This document shows, one piece after another, positions 33,480 through 43,409 of a DNA stretch of 64,000 nucleotides (position 1 is its first letter; every line of letters starts with the position of its first letter). The position numbers were made by a program, and so were the translations under genes. The DNA comes from Desulfotruncus arcticus DSM 17038 (lineage in GTDB: Bacteria > Bacillota > Desulfotomaculia > Desulfotomaculales > Desulfallaceae). The stretch lies in assembly GCF_900113335.1 (NCBI RefSeq), contig NZ_FOOX01000004.1:1-64000 (forward strand). The letters run 5' to 3'. The notes beneath the pieces are model-generated. The model saw only the letters and a program-made list of their open reading frames with translations. It had not been told where the DNA came from and searched no databases.

Positions 33480-33535
33480 GGGACGAAAAACCGTCTTTTA
33501 TTCTGACTCCTGAATTCTGTCTCCTGACTCCTAAT
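33480..33535. repeat. CTGACTCCTGAATTCTG-type short repeat in intergenic gap
   Basis: The 114-base gap between the permease and adaptor genes contains tandem imperfect units of the form GACTCCTGAATTCTG and GTCTCCTGACTCCT. Similar filler occurs between genes in other bacteria. No promoter or terminator is apparent. Confidence 0.4.
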
Positions 33536-35944
33536 TTAATCTTTATTCTTTAATACTTCCACCAGTTGCAGCTGCCGGACACCCCTGACAGCCAGCAGGT
33601 GGGCCACTATGATGAAGAAAAAACCACCCAGGGCAGAATATATATAAGTGGTTGGATAGATTATTACCGGCATGGTAAACAGGTCCGTGCTTACCGCACT
33701 GATGTAGCCCTTAACCATCAGGTAGCCGAAGGGCAGGCCCAGGGCTACTCCCAGCAGGGATTGCAGCAGGTTTTCCTTCAGCAGGATGCCGGAGACCTCC
33801 TTTATCGTAAAGCCCAGCACTCGCAAAGAGGCCAGTTCCCGCTGCCGTTCTGAGAAACTGATGACCGAAGAGTTGTACACTATGGCGAAGCCCAGCAGCA
33901 GGGCGAAAATGACCATAATAGAGATTGAGTAGACCATGGCGTCCATGTTTTGGTTGAAATTGCCCAGTTCCTGCTGGCGGCTGAGGATGGATGAAACGGC
34001 GGTCATGTCCTCCAGTTCCTCTTCCAGCTGTGCGGTAAAAGCAGGGTCCATTTTCAGCATAACACCGGATGCCAACTGCCTCTCCTGCAGAATGAGGTTG
34101 GCCTGATCCAGGGAGACGAAGGAACCTGCCCCCACCAACTGTCTGTTGATACCCACGATTTTAACCTGGGCGTACCTGGCAGGGCCGATGCCCAGCAAGG
34201 TTTCCACTTCCACCGTATCGCCCACCTTGGCTCCCAACCTGTCCGCCGTCCTCTGGCTGACGAGCAGGCCTTCTTCGGGTATTTCAACGGGCTGCTCCCG
34301 GGGGTCCCGCAGTCTTTTTAAAGTGGTTCCGGGTTCTAGTCCGGTGATGGAATCATCTTCGTTTTTACCGTTAAACTTGATTTTTACCGGTATCTCCAGC
34401 AGGGGTTCCGCTCTATTCACGCCCGCTATACGATTTATATTCAAAAGTTCGTTTTCCTTCACCGGTGAAGTAAAGCGGATCAGGTAGTCGTAACGCTGGC
34501 TCTGGTGGAAATGAGATTCAATCATGTAGTCCACAGCGTCAATGGTAAACAGGGACACCACCAGCATGCCCACGGCAAAAACAACACCTACCATGGTGAT
34601 GGCGAAGCGGCTGCGGTTCCGGGCGGCGGACCTGATGCTCATCTTCCAGGAGGTATCCAGCCGGTGCCAGAGCCATGACAGATTCTCAACCAGAGTTTTA
34701 CCACCACCTTTGGGCGGCTCGGAGCGCATGGATTCCGCGGGGTTGATGGCAGTCACGCTGCGGCATGCGGTCAAGCCGGCCAGGGTGCTTACCCCGAGGC
34801 TGAGGATGATACCGTACAGGATGGCCTGGGTGTTCACAGCCCCAATGGTTGCCGGCAGGTTAAAGTATATGGCATAAGCCTGGGACATGACCGAGGCCAG
34901 GGCAAGGCCCAGCAGAGTTCCCATTACGGCGCCGCATAAAGCCACCAGGACGGAATAACCGGTATAATGAAGGATAACTTGCCTGTTATTATAGCCCAGG
35001 GCTTTCATGACTCCGATTTGCAGGCGCTGGGAGCGGACTAGGCGTCCCAGGATGACGAACTGGATGGCGGCGGCAATGCCCAAAAAAATGGCGGGCATAA
35101 AACGTGAAGAAGCTTTTAGGCCGTCCAGTTCACCCTCCAGCATGGCGTTGCTGAGCTGTTGCTTGCGCGGGTAATCGGCCAGGTTGCCGTAGGGTTCCAG
35201 TATGCTTTTTACCTGCTCCGCCACCTTTTCAGCGTCGGTGCCCGGGGCCAGAGTGACCAGTACCTGGTTCACCTGCCCTTGCAAGTTCAATAGCTGCTGG
35301 GCCCTTTCCCGGGACATGGCAATGATGCCGAAGGACCTGGGGTCGGGTAAAAGGGTGGCGGCGTCTTTCATCAGATAAATAAATTCCGGCCCGGTGGCGG
35401 TGCCCACCATGGTCAGGGGCACGGTCTTTCCCTCCGCCACGATGGTGACGGTGTCGTTGAAGTCCAGGTGGTTGGCTTCGGCATACTGGGGGTCCACCAG
35501 GATCTCGATATCACCGGTCCGGGTAGGTTGCTCTCCGGGCCTGCCAGTCACTGTCTCTTCGGCAAAAAACCGGCCGGTGAGCAGCTGCAGGTTGTTGATT
35601 TCTTGTTCAATGGGCAGGGAATAGCTGGTTAGGCGGGCGGTAGCCCGCTTGTTATAATCGTTGACCAGGGTAACGTCTTTTTGGATACGCCCGGTTACTC
35701 CGGTTACTCCGGGTATGGTTTCAATCTGTTTGGTCACCTGCTGCGGGGCCTTGACCACTTGGAAGTAATAATCAGCAAAATTATGATCCCGGTAAAACTT
35801 CTCCTTTGATTCGTTTAAGTTGAAGTACGCGGTGGTCATGGCTATGTAAACGGCTATACCCACCGTAACCACCGCCGCTACGGCTATAAACTGCCCCTTG
35901 GTTTTGCCGATGGTGCGCCATAATTTTTTGTATAGAGCGCTCAT
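33536..35944 (-). CDS. FtsX/MacB-family ABC transporter permease
   Basis: About 802 residues from the ATG at 35942-35944, which overlaps the ATPase stop (TAATG). One N-terminal helix, a large extracellular domain, three helices, a repeat of the same plan (helix, extracellular domain, three helices at the C-terminus) and FtsX segments such as GRLVRSQRLQIGVMKALGYNNRQV and FSERQRELASLRVLGFT. The double-FtsX layout fits lipoprotein or peptide export or mechanotransmission. With the ATPase and adaptor it forms a tripartite system; the cargo is unknown. Confidence 0.92.
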   Translation of the reverse strand: MSALYKKLWRTIGKTKGQFIAVAAVVTVGIAVYIAMTTAYFNLNESKEKFYRDHNFADYYFQVVKAPQQVTKQIETIPGVTGVTGRIQKDVTLVNDYNKRATARLTSYSLPIEQEINNLQLLTGRFFAEETVTGRPGEQPTRTGDIEILVDPQYAEANHLDFNDTVTIVAEGKTVPLTMVGTATGPEFIYLMKDAATLLPDPRSFGIIAMSRERAQQLLNLQGQVNQVLVTLAPGTDAEKVAEQVKSILEPYGNLADYPRKQQLSNAMLEGELDGLKASSRFMPAIFLGIAAAIQFVILGRLVRSQRLQIGVMKALGYNNRQVILHYTGYSVLVALCGAVMGTLLGLALASVMSQAYAIYFNLPATIGAVNTQAILYGIILSLGVSTLAGLTACRSVTAINPAESMRSEPPKGGGKTLVENLSWLWHRLDTSWKMSIRSAARNRSRFAITMVGVVFAVGMLVVSLFTIDAVDYMIESHFHQSQRYDYLIRFTSPVKENELLNINRIAGVNRAEPLLEIPVKIKFNGKNEDDSITGLEPGTTLKRLRDPREQPVEIPEEGLLVSQRTADRLGAKVGDTVEVETLLGIGPARYAQVKIVGINRQLVGAGSFVSLDQANLILQERQLASGVMLKMDPAFTAQLEEELEDMTAVSSILSRQQELGNFNQNMDAMVYSISIMVIFALLLGFAIVYNSSVISFSERQRELASLRVLGFTIKEVSGILLKENLLQSLLGVALGLPFGYLMVKGYISAVSTDLFTMPVIIYPTTYIYSALGGFFFIIVAHLLAVRGVRQLQLVEVLKNKD

Positions 35945-36654
35945 TACCACTCAATCCTTTCCGGTGACAGGGGGGAGGCATTCTCCCTGATCTCGGCTAT
36001 GGCGCCGTCTCTCATGCGTATCACCCGGTGGGCCATGTCCCCGATGGGGGTGTTGTGGGTAACGATAACCACGGTGCTGCCCCTGTCCCGGTTGATTTGC
36101 ACCAGCAGAGCCAGGATGAGTTTTCCGGTCTGGTAGTCCAGGGCGCCGGTGGGCTCGTCACAAAGCAGCAGACGGGGGTTTTTCACCGCCGCCCGGGCGA
36201 TGGATACCCGTTGCTGTTCACCGCCGCTCATTTGGGAGGGAAAATGGTCCATCCGGTCGGCCAGGTCCACGTCTCTCAGTACATCGGCGACAGCCAGAGG
36301 CCCGTCCACCAGGTCGGCGGCCAGTTCTACGTTTTCCCTGGCAGTCAAGTCAGGTATCAAATTATAAAACTGAAATACAAAGCCAATTTCATTTCTTCTG
36401 TAACTGGTTAACTGATTGTCATTAGCCAGTCCGAGATTATGTTTATCGAAAAACACCTCTCCTGTGGTGGGGAGGTCCATTCCCCCCATAATGTTAAGCA
36501 GAGTGCTCTTCCCGGAGCCGCTGGGACCCAGGATTACTAATATTTCACCCTGGTACACATCCAAGGTGGTTTCTTTCAGGGCATTAACTGTCACTTCTCC
36601 CATGTGGTAGGTTCTGGTCACGCGGTTCAAACGCATCAGTGCATTATTGGTCAT
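35944..36654 (-). CDS. MacB/LolD-family ABC transporter ATPase
   Basis: 236 residues from the ATG at 36652-36654, with AAAGGC nearby. Walker [11 protein letters not shown]-loop [28 protein letters not shown] signature, Walker [13 protein letters not shown] and VIVTHN H-loop are intact and typical of the MacB/LolD group. It powers the FtsX-type permease encoded downstream. A GbsR/MarR-type repressor gene precedes it by 13 bases, so the exporter is probably controlled by that repressor. Confidence 0.94.
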   Translation of the reverse strand: MTNNALMRLNRVTRTYHMGEVTVNALKETTLDVYQGEILVILGPSGSGKSTLLNIMGGMDLPTTGEVFFDKHNLGLANDNQLTSYRRNEIGFVFQFYNLIPDLTARENVELAADLVDGPLAVADVLRDVDLADRMDHFPSQMSGGEQQRVSIARAAVKNPRLLLCDEPTGALDYQTGKLILALLVQINRDRGSTVVIVTHNTPIGDMAHRVIRMRDGAIAEIRENASPLSPERIEW

Positions 36655-36667
36655 GTCCGCACGCCTT

Positions 36668-37105
36668 TCATGGTTTTTCCGAGGATTCGTCAATCTCATC
36701 CTTCTTCCAGCGCTCATATTGAACCGATATGTCTGATAAATACCAGTTGATAAAACTAAAGTAGTCTTTCAATACCAGCAGGTTTTCCCTGGATTCCCGG
36801 CATTGGGGCGGGACACAACTCAACCCCCGGTCGATTAATTCCGCCCAAGTTTTCATTTCACCGGCCTTTTCCATCGAGGCTTTGATCCAGGACTGTGTAT
36901 TGGCACAGTAACGGGCTTTGCGTTCTCCGGGGATGCTCACCTTTTCAAATATGCGCATAACCAGTCCCTGGCGGACGGTGAGGGATGCCGTGGCCTTGCT
37001 GAACAACAGATCTTTGGCTATCTCGTCCAGAGTCCGGGGCTGATCGGCCAGCAGCAGGTAGCCAAAGGTGCGGCCCAGGGTCTTGGTCGCGCCTGAATTT
37101 TCCAT
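36668..37105 (-). CDS. GbsR/MarR-family transcriptional repressor
   Basis: 145 residues from the ATG at 37103-37105. The winged helix (AKDLLFSKATASLTVRQG read in the family frame, GRTFGYLLLADQPRTLDEIA before it) and the trailing helical dimerisation region match GbsR-type MarR regulators. Family members usually have about 15 more residues at the N-terminus; here those (IKEQELQFIEELGLL) are open in frame upstream but have no ATG/GTG/TTG, while a well-placed ATG at 37157 (AAGGAG upstream) is in another frame. A one-base frameshift is possible. It is the first gene of the exporter operon, and a palindrome lies over its promoter. Confidence 0.82.
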   Translation of the reverse strand: MENSGATKTLGRTFGYLLLADQPRTLDEIAKDLLFSKATASLTVRQGLVMRIFEKVSIPGERKARYCANTQSWIKASMEKAGEMKTWAELIDRGLSCVPPQCRESRENLLVLKDYFSFINWYLSDISVQYERWKKDEIDESSEKP

Positions 37106-37182
37106 TAACAGCCCCAGTTCTTCTATGAATTGAAGTTCCTGCTCTTTGATGTAGCATCACGCTCCTTTCGGGCATTATAACA

Positions 37183-37216
37183 TTTAGTTTGTTTAGTTGC
37201 AATTAAATAAACTAAA
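37183..37216. promoter_or_regulatory. Operator palindrome upstream of the GbsR-type repressor
   Basis: TTTAGTTTGTTTA (37183-37195) and TAAATAAACTAAA (37204-37216) are inverted copies with one mismatch and an 8-base spacer. The site sits just upstream of the repressor-exporter operon, where an autorepressor of this family would bind. Confidence 0.65.
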
Positions 37217-37272
37217 AACAGTTTGGGATTATAATTGACCGTACTCAGGGTGTGGCAGTAACATGCTGATAG

Positions 37273-37572
37273 TTACGGTAATTCAAACAATGCTCCAATA
37301 AGTATAGTATAGGTTAAAATAATTAATAATCCTGAACATAGTATAGCGGTAAAAAAGCTTCTGATAGCTGTGACCCAATTGCTAATACCACAAAATCCAA
37401 AGACACTCAATATAAATACAATTAAAGTTAGGTATAAAATAAATATCAAAGGGTGTATACCTGTCCAGGCTATTATTATATTTTTAAGATGTGACGAAGC
37501 ACCACGTATAAAAAAAAGAATCAAACATAACCAAGAAAGAACGAATGACCAAAAATTTATTTTATTTCCCAT
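37273..37572 (-). CDS. Small four-helix membrane protein of unknown function
   Basis: 99 residues with three to four hydrophobic segments (WSFVLSWLCLILFFI, GIHPLIFILYLTLIVFILSVFGF, AIRSFFTAILCSGLLIILTYTILIGALF). GGGAGG precedes the ATG by a good distance, supporting expression. No family was recognised. It lies between the GbsR operon and a divergent hypothetical gene. Confidence 0.65.
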   Translation of the reverse strand: MGNKINFWSFVLSWLCLILFFIRGASSHLKNIIIAWTGIHPLIFILYLTLIVFILSVFGFCGISNWVTAIRSFFTAILCSGLLIILTYTILIGALFELP

Positions 37573-37645
37573 TAATGCCTCCCAGTTGGTAAATAGTCTT
37601 CGTATTTTATGATATCATATATAAAACCAGTTAAAGGAAGGTCTC

Positions 37646-38044
37646 TTGTTTGTGAATAATGAAAAGCTGAGGAAAAAGGTCAGAAGGACCGCTGCTGAAA
37701 TTTTAGCTGCTGAGATTGTCATTTCCCCGGTTGATCTGTTAATGAGGATGGGAATGTTATCAAAAAAGGACTATGAAGATTGGAGAATGGGAAAAATCCC
37801 ATATTTAGAGAGGGTATGTCGGGCTAACTTGAGCAAGTTGGGGACAGCGATGAAAGAACTGAAGAAATTTGCACGGGAAAATAACCTAAAGCCTTCAATA
37901 ACGGTGTACACAAAATGGGGAAAAGGGAAAAAGACATTACTGCGGTTCAGTAAAAGCAATAATCCCGCTATAGAAAAAGCTTATTCAACTCATTATGTAA
38001 ATAGGAAGTTATGCGTTGATGTGAATTTTAGCGCCAATACATAA
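37646..38044 (+). CDS. Conserved hypothetical basic protein
   Basis: 132 residues, rich in Lys/Arg, starting at a TTG (AAGGA 7 bases upstream) or the GTG two codons later. The N-terminal half is helical (EKLRKKVRRTAAEILAAEIVISPVDLLMRMG, with a W-RMGKIPYLERVCRANLSKL segment), the C-terminal half beta-rich. It resembles uncharacterised Bacillota proteins of similar length. No catalytic motif was recognised. Confidence 0.65.
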   Translation: MFVNNEKLRKKVRRTAAEILAAEIVISPVDLLMRMGMLSKKDYEDWRMGKIPYLERVCRANLSKLGTAMKELKKFARENNLKPSITVYTKWGKGKKTLLRFSKSNNPAIEKAYSTHYVNRKLCVDVNFSANT

Positions 38045-38126
38045 CCCCCCAAAATATTTCAAAAATAGCCCCAGGTATGATGGCTGGTAAACTTGTAAAG
38101 CTTATACCTAACAACACGCTTGCCGA

Positions 38127-38435
38127 TCAAACATCTTTCATAGCATCAATCATTTCTTCAACTTCGCGGGCCCCTTCTTCATAGAACTTCGCCTCATCAG
38201 GTGCTAATTCATAAAGAAGCCTTAAAAACTCACCGGCATGAACCCGTTCCTCATCAGCTATATCCTTCAACACCTTTCGGGCCAGCTTATTATCAGTAGA
38301 TTCCGCCAGCTGCATGTATAACTGGACGGCTTCATACTCAGCAGCTACCATAAACCGGATAGCCCGGACCAGTTCTTCGTTACTTAGTGTGCGCCCCGCT
38401 GCCAAGCCGGAAAATGGATTGCCAAAATCAGGCAT
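38127..38435 (-). CDS. Ferritin-like/rubrerythrin-domain small protein
   Basis: 102 residues from the ATG at 38433-38435 (AGGAGG 9 bases upstream; a TTG at 38441 is too close). Two long helices carry the carboxylate ligands of a diiron half-site: AAEYEAVQLYMQLAE and DEERVHAGEFLRLL (E-x-x-H). The length and single helical hairpin recall encapsulated ferritin-like proteins that dimerise to make the site. No encapsulin gene is in the window. It may store iron or scavenge peroxide. Confidence 0.82.
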   Translation of the reverse strand: MPDFGNPFSGLAAGRTLSNEELVRAIRFMVAAEYEAVQLYMQLAESTDNKLARKVLKDIADEERVHAGEFLRLLYELAPDEAKFYEEGAREVEEMIDAMKDV

Positions 38436-38510
38436 TCTCAAAAACCTCCTTGTATCTTATCTTGTTAGAGTTTATGAAGCGGGGGATTAAAATATGTAAT
38501 TATATGAAAA

Positions 38511-40274
38511 TCAATTCTTGCCTCCCGGGACTCCCGGGTCAACATAAACTGTTTTTTGCTTTTCGTAAATCACATAGCCGGGTTTGGCCCCGTTTGGTTT
38601 TTTTACATGCTTGCGCAGTGTGTAGTCAACCGGAACATTGGATGATTCCCTGGCGCGGCTGTAGTAAGCGGACAGGGCTGCCGCCTCCAACAGAGTTTGA
38701 TCCGGAACCGGCCTGCCGCCGGCGCGGATGATTACATGCGAGCCGGGTATTTTACAGGTATGCAGCCAGATATCGGTGTCTTCGGCGGTTTTTAAGGTCA
38801 AAGTGTCATTTTGGCGGTTATTTTTTCCCACTAAAACGGTAAAACCTTCACTGGATGTGAATTCCAGCGGTTTCAACTTGGGCTGCCTGGCTTTGGCCTG
38901 TTTTTTACCCTGCACTGCGGCAGGGCTTTTTAAATACCCCTGACTCACCAGCTCCTGTCTGATTTCTCCCAACTCTTCGGCGTTTTCAGCCAACTCCACC
39001 GCGGTTGCCACACCTTCAAGATATTGCAATTCCTCAGAGGTCTGATTAGCCATTTTTTGAGCCGCCACCAGGGTATTCCTTGCTTTATTGTATTTTTTAA
39101 AGTAGTTTTGGGCGTTTTCTGCTCCGGAGCGTTCCGGGATCAAAGGGATAGTTATTGTCTTTAATTCCGGGTCGTGATAATTTTCCAGTTCCACTTCATT
39201 TAAACCCCGCTCGACCCTGTACAGGTTGGCAGTGAGTAATTCACCGTAAAGGCGGTACTGGTCGCCTTCTTCAGCGTCAAGCACACTTTTCTGCTGCAGC
39301 TTTAGCTTTTTATTCAGCCTTTTGTTTTCTTTTTTAATCCGGTCCAGGATCAGAGCCTTTTGTTTGCGCAGTTCTTCCCGTCCGGCTTTGTCGGAGAAAA
39401 ATTTGTCGGCTGTTTCATTGGCTGCCTGGTAGGAATATTTAACATTGTCCTTAGGCACAACCGGCATGGGAAAAAACTCAACCGGACAGCCCTGCGGGTT
39501 ATAAACCAAAGTGGTTTTGATTGCATCGGCCTTACTTGCTTCTAAAACTTGCTGCAGTGACTGCCACAGCATCCGCAATTCGTGCTCGCCGCAGTGGTTA
39601 AGCACCAAATCCGCAGGCAGCCCCGCAAGCTCTATAATTTCGCGGCAGGTAGGAATGCTCAACCCATCCAGTTTTTTCTGAATTGCAATTGCCAGCGGTT
39701 CGTCCAAATCATCTCCCATGACCAGTTCCCTGAAGTGCTCTTCCGTTAAATCAAAGGGATTGGCTTTATTCTGGCCGGGCGGGGCAATGTACCGGCGGCC
39801 GGGCAGCACTTCCCGGTGCCGGCTGACTGCGTGGGTATATCTGCGGATGCCGTCTATGATGGTATGATCTGTTCTTGCTACCAGGATGATATTGCTGTGG
39901 CGCCCCATAATTTCACAGAACAACGATTTCTGAGCTGGTTGACCCGTTTCGTCCCTGGTATCGATTCTAATATCCAGCACCCGGTCCAGTCCCTGCTGAA
40001 AAAAACCAACAATTCTTCCACCCTCCAGGTGCTTGCGCAGCAGCATGCAAAACATCGGGGGTGCGGTTGGGTTGGTCCGAACGGCTGATGTGATGTGAGC
40101 CCTGGCATTAATGGCATTAGCATTGAGCAGCAGCCGATATTTACTGCCGGGTTTGGATATGATCAGTATTATTTCATCGCGAATAGGCTGGTAAATTTTT
40201 TCGATTCGGCCTTGATTTAATTTTTCATTTAATTCTTTGCATATACCATGCAAAAAAAGACCGTCAAATGGCAT
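38511..40274 (-). CDS. rqcH: RqcH (Rqc2/NEMF homologue, NFACT family)
   Basis: 587 residues from the ATG at 40272-40274 (GGAGG upstream). NFACT-N domain with MPFDGLFLHGICKELN, GRIEKIYQP, MGRHSNIILV and DGIRRYTHAVSRHREVLPGRRYIAPP; a helix-hairpin-helix and long coiled-coil (about 290-450); and an NFACT-R C-terminal domain (GKNNRQNDTLTLK, DIWLHTCKIPGSHVIIR, YYSRARESSNVPVDYTLRKHVKKPNGAKPGYV). RqcH binds obstructed 50S subunits and adds Ala tails to stalled chains in ribosome-associated quality control. It is often annotated as fibronectin-binding protein. Confidence 0.95.
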   Translation of the reverse strand: MPFDGLFLHGICKELNEKLNQGRIEKIYQPIRDEIILIISKPGSKYRLLLNANAINARAHITSAVRTNPTAPPMFCMLLRKHLEGGRIVGFFQQGLDRVLDIRIDTRDETGQPAQKSLFCEIMGRHSNIILVARTDHTIIDGIRRYTHAVSRHREVLPGRRYIAPPGQNKANPFDLTEEHFRELVMGDDLDEPLAIAIQKKLDGLSIPTCREIIELAGLPADLVLNHCGEHELRMLWQSLQQVLEASKADAIKTTLVYNPQGCPVEFFPMPVVPKDNVKYSYQAANETADKFFSDKAGREELRKQKALILDRIKKENKRLNKKLKLQQKSVLDAEEGDQYRLYGELLTANLYRVERGLNEVELENYHDPELKTITIPLIPERSGAENAQNYFKKYNKARNTLVAAQKMANQTSEELQYLEGVATAVELAENAEELGEIRQELVSQGYLKSPAAVQGKKQAKARQPKLKPLEFTSSEGFTVLVGKNNRQNDTLTLKTAEDTDIWLHTCKIPGSHVIIRAGGRPVPDQTLLEAAALSAYYSRARESSNVPVDYTLRKHVKKPNGAKPGYVIYEKQKTVYVDPGVPGGKN

Positions 40275-40440
40275 GGTCCAAGTCCTCCGTTTACACAAAT
40301 TACCTCCTAGTATACCACCCATAATGATCCAGGTAAATAGGAGACCCCTAACGGTTTAACGGTTAAAAAAATGGTAATTATTTCATCTCTATTTGAATAT
40401 GTTTGTTAAAAATATGTAATTTTCTTCAAGGGGTGAGGAC

Positions 40441-43191
40441 ATGCCTGGAATCTGGCCAACATTAAGCGCTGAAGAAACAGCGTTGCGCCTGGAGGTGGAC
40501 AACTCTAAAGGGCTGAGTGACCGTGAAGCCCGGACAAGATTGGCGCGGATCGGGCTGAACATGCTCGAAAAAGGCCCGGACGTAGCGATGTGGCAGATGT
40601 TTTTAAACCAGTTCAAGGACTTTATGGTGCTGGTGCTTTTGGCAGCCACTGCCATTAGCGGGTTTCTGGGAGAGTGGTCGGATGCGGTCACTATATCTAT
40701 TATTGTATTGCTTAACGCCGTGCTGGGAGTAATGCAAGAATACCGGGCCGAGCGCTCCATGGAGGCGCTAAGTGAGCTTACCGCGCCGGAGGCCAGGGTA
40801 ATGCGGGGGGGCCTGGAGAAAAAAATTCCGGCTGCCGAGCTTGTTCCGGGTGATATCGTTATTTTGGAAGCCGGCGACAGGGTCCCTGCGGATATTCGCC
40901 TGACACACACTGTTGATATTGAGGCTGTTGAGGCTACATTAACCGGAGAGTCAACTCCTGTAAAAAAACACACCCACACCCAGGAGCGGCAAGTTGGTCC
41001 CGCCGACACCGGCAACATGGTGTTTATGGGTACTATCTTAACCCGCGGCAGGGGACAAGGTATTGTTGTAGCCACTGGAATGGCCACGGAAATGGGACAA
41101 ATTGCGGGGATGATCAGGGAGGCCGAAAATGAGCCTACCCCGCTTCAGCGGAGACTGGCCCAGTTGGGTAAAGGTTTGGTGACATTTTGTCTGGGCGTTT
41201 GTGCCCTGGTTGTTGTGGCGGGTATTCAGCGGGGGGAACCGGTGTACCAGATGTTCCTGACCGGGGTTAGCCTGGCAGTTGCGGCAATTCCCGAAGGCCT
41301 TCCGGCCATTGTAACGGTGGCTCTGGCTATCGGCGTGCAAAGGATGATCAGGAGAAACTCCATTATCAGGCGGTTGCCTGCAGTGGAAACCCTTGGCTGT
41401 GCAACTTTTATCTGTTCGGATAAAACAGGCACCCTGACGCAAAACGAAATGACAGTCAGACGGGTATATGTTGCCGGCGGTGAACTGGAAGTAACGGGTG
41501 AGGGGTATGATCCCAAAGGGAAATTTATAGGTGAGCTGCGGGGATCAACTGAGGCTGGCTTAAATAAAATGATGTATATCGCAGCTTTGTGTAATAACTC
41601 CGTTTTGTTCAGAAACAGTATTTCCATCGGAGGTTTATTCAGAAAAAACGGTGGGAAAAACAGTGTTGCCTGGCAGATTAACGGCGACCCTACCGAAGGG
41701 GCGCTGATGGTTATGGCCGCCAAAGCCGGATTTTGGCGGGAGAGGCTGGAAAAGCAGGATTTGCGGCTGGCTGAAATTCCCTTTGATTCGGAACGAAAAA
41801 GAATGACAGTGATTTGCGGTGACAAAAACGGTAAAAAAGAGGCTCTGGTTAAAGGGGCACCCGATGTGGTGTTGGGCCTGTGCACTCACTATTTAAAAGA
41901 AGGCCGTCCGGTCCCGCTGGACAACCGGGAACGTTCAAGGATACTGGCCGCCAATTCAGATATGGCGGAAAATGCCCTACGGGTTCTCGGCCTGGCCTAC
42001 CATGAGCTGCCGACCGGTTTTAATGTCAAGGGCGGTGATCTGGCTGAGGTTGAGCGTGACCTTGTTTTTGTCGGACTGGCCGGAATGATCGACCCGCCCA
42101 GGCCCGCTGCCGTCAGTGCTGTGCATACGTGCCGGCGGGCCGGGATAAAAGTAGCCATGATTACCGGTGACCACCAGCTTACCGCCCAGGCGGTAGCCCG
42201 CGAGATGGATATTGCCGGGCGTGACGGCCGGACGCTAACCGGAGAGGAAATAGAAAAGTTAAGTGACGAAGAATTGGCCGGCCTGGCAGAGAACACCCAC
42301 GTATACGCCAGGGTCTCGCCGCGCCACAAGCTCCGTATCGTTAAAGCCCTAAAGGCCAACGGGCATGTTGTAGCTATGACCGGCGACGGTGTAAATGACG
42401 CGCCGGCCGTAAAAGAAGCCGACATTGGCATTTCCATGGGTATAACCGGCACAGATGTCACCAGGGAAGCATCGGCCATGGTGCTGGCTGATGACAATTT
42501 CAGTTCAATAGTTGCCGCAGTCGAAGAAGGCAGGGGCATCTATGAAAATATCCGCAAATTTATCCGCTATCTGTTGTCGTGCAATGTTGGTGAAGTGCTG
42601 GTAATGTTTTTAGCGGTACTGGGGGGATTGCCGCTGCCGCTTTTGCCCATTCAAATCTTATGGATGAACCTGGTAACGGACGGCCTGCCGGCTATGGCGC
42701 TGGGTGTGGATCCCATAGATCGTAATATCATGCGCCGCCCGCCGCGTGATCCGGGTGAAAGCATCTTTTCCCACGGTTTGGGGCTGCGTATATTAGGCAG
42801 TGGCTCGATGATAGCAGTGCTTACGCTTTTAGTGTTTGGTTATTCCTTTATTGAAGGCCGCAATCTGGAGCTTTCCCGGACGATGGCTTTTAATACCCTG
42901 GTTTTCCTGCAGCTGTTTTATGTTTTTGCCTGCAGGTCCGAACATGTCAGTATCAGGGATATCGGACTGTTCACCAACCCCCACCTGGTTGGGGCGGTGT
43001 TGATTTCAATGTTATTACAGGTTTCCGTAACTTATCTGCCGTTCTTGAATTTTATATTCCACACTGTTCCGCTAGGTTTGGGACACTGGTTGGTCATTCT
43101 GGCGGTTGCTGCGCTGCCGACTGGCTTAGGCGTATTATTAGCCGGATTTGGCGGCCGGGTCAAGGAAAAGGTAACTTATTTAAAAGTTTAA
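40441..43191 (+). CDS. Calcium-type P-type ATPase (SERCA/PMCA-like)
   Basis: 916 residues. All P-type ATPase landmarks are intact: TGES (TLTGESTPV), AIPEGLPAIVTVALAIG with the PEGLP of helix M4, the phosphorylation loop DKTGTLTQNEMT with Asp327, KGAPDVVL nucleotide site, MITGDHQLTA and MTGDGVNDAPAVKEADIGISMGI. Helix M6 has WMNLVTDGLPAMALGVDP, the calcium-coordinating N-x-x-T-D signature. The N-terminal WPTLSAEETALRLEVD and C-terminal four-helix segment match bacterial LMCA1-type pumps. It expels calcium. GGGGTGAGG precedes the ATG. Confidence 0.94.
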   Translation: MPGIWPTLSAEETALRLEVDNSKGLSDREARTRLARIGLNMLEKGPDVAMWQMFLNQFKDFMVLVLLAATAISGFLGEWSDAVTISIIVLLNAVLGVMQEYRAERSMEALSELTAPEARVMRGGLEKKIPAAELVPGDIVILEAGDRVPADIRLTHTVDIEAVEATLTGESTPVKKHTHTQERQVGPADTGNMVFMGTILTRGRGQGIVVATGMATEMGQIAGMIREAENEPTPLQRRLAQLGKGLVTFCLGVCALVVVAGIQRGEPVYQMFLTGVSLAVAAIPEGLPAIVTVALAIGVQRMIRRNSIIRRLPAVETLGCATFICSDKTGTLTQNEMTVRRVYVAGGELEVTGEGYDPKGKFIGELRGSTEAGLNKMMYIAALCNNSVLFRNSISIGGLFRKNGGKNSVAWQINGDPTEGALMVMAAKAGFWRERLEKQDLRLAEIPFDSERKRMTVICGDKNGKKEALVKGAPDVVLGLCTHYLKEGRPVPLDNRERSRILAANSDMAENALRVLGLAYHELPTGFNVKGGDLAEVERDLVFVGLAGMIDPPRPAAVSAVHTCRRAGIKVAMITGDHQLTAQAVAREMDIAGRDGRTLTGEEIEKLSDEELAGLAENTHVYARVSPRHKLRIVKALKANGHVVAMTGDGVNDAPAVKEADIGISMGITGTDVTREASAMVLADDNFSSIVAAVEEGRGIYENIRKFIRYLLSCNVGEVLVMFLAVLGGLPLPLLPIQILWMNLVTDGLPAMALGVDPIDRNIMRRPPRDPGESIFSHGLGLRILGSGSMIAVLTLLVFGYSFIEGRNLELSRTMAFNTLVFLQLFYVFACRSEHVSIRDIGLFTNPHLVGAVLISMLLQVSVTYLPFLNFIFHTVPLGLGHWLVILAVAALPTGLGVLLAGFGGRVKEKVTYLKV

Positions 43192-43198
43192 GCACTAA

Positions 43199-43226
43199 CC
43201 AGCCCCCTTGCATCCAAGGGGGCTGG
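43199..43226 (+). terminator. Hairpin after the calcium ATPase gene
   Basis: A perfect 12-bp stem (43199-43210 with 43215-43226) and 4-base loop CATC, 7 bases past the stop. There is no proper U-run, so termination strength is uncertain. A related hairpin with the same CCCCCTTG/CAAGGGGG core follows the next gene at 43617-43640. Confidence 0.65.
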
Positions 43227-43409
43227 TATAACTGCCGCCAGAAAGCTTTTTTGAATTTGAACTATTCTATGGGTAAAAATTCAGGACGAATCAGACTATG
43301 GTCCTATTGCATTAGGACTTGCTGACCATTTACAAATCCAACTAAATACTCAATAATACTTGAAATAGGTAATAATTTGTTTGTATTTTGGATAACAGGA
43401 TGAGAAAGC

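Noticed and set aside
33480..33535. Terminator or promoter in the adaptor-permease gap
   Set aside because: The stretch is only imperfect CTGACTCCTG units without stem-loop or promoter boxes; the genes are probably one operon.
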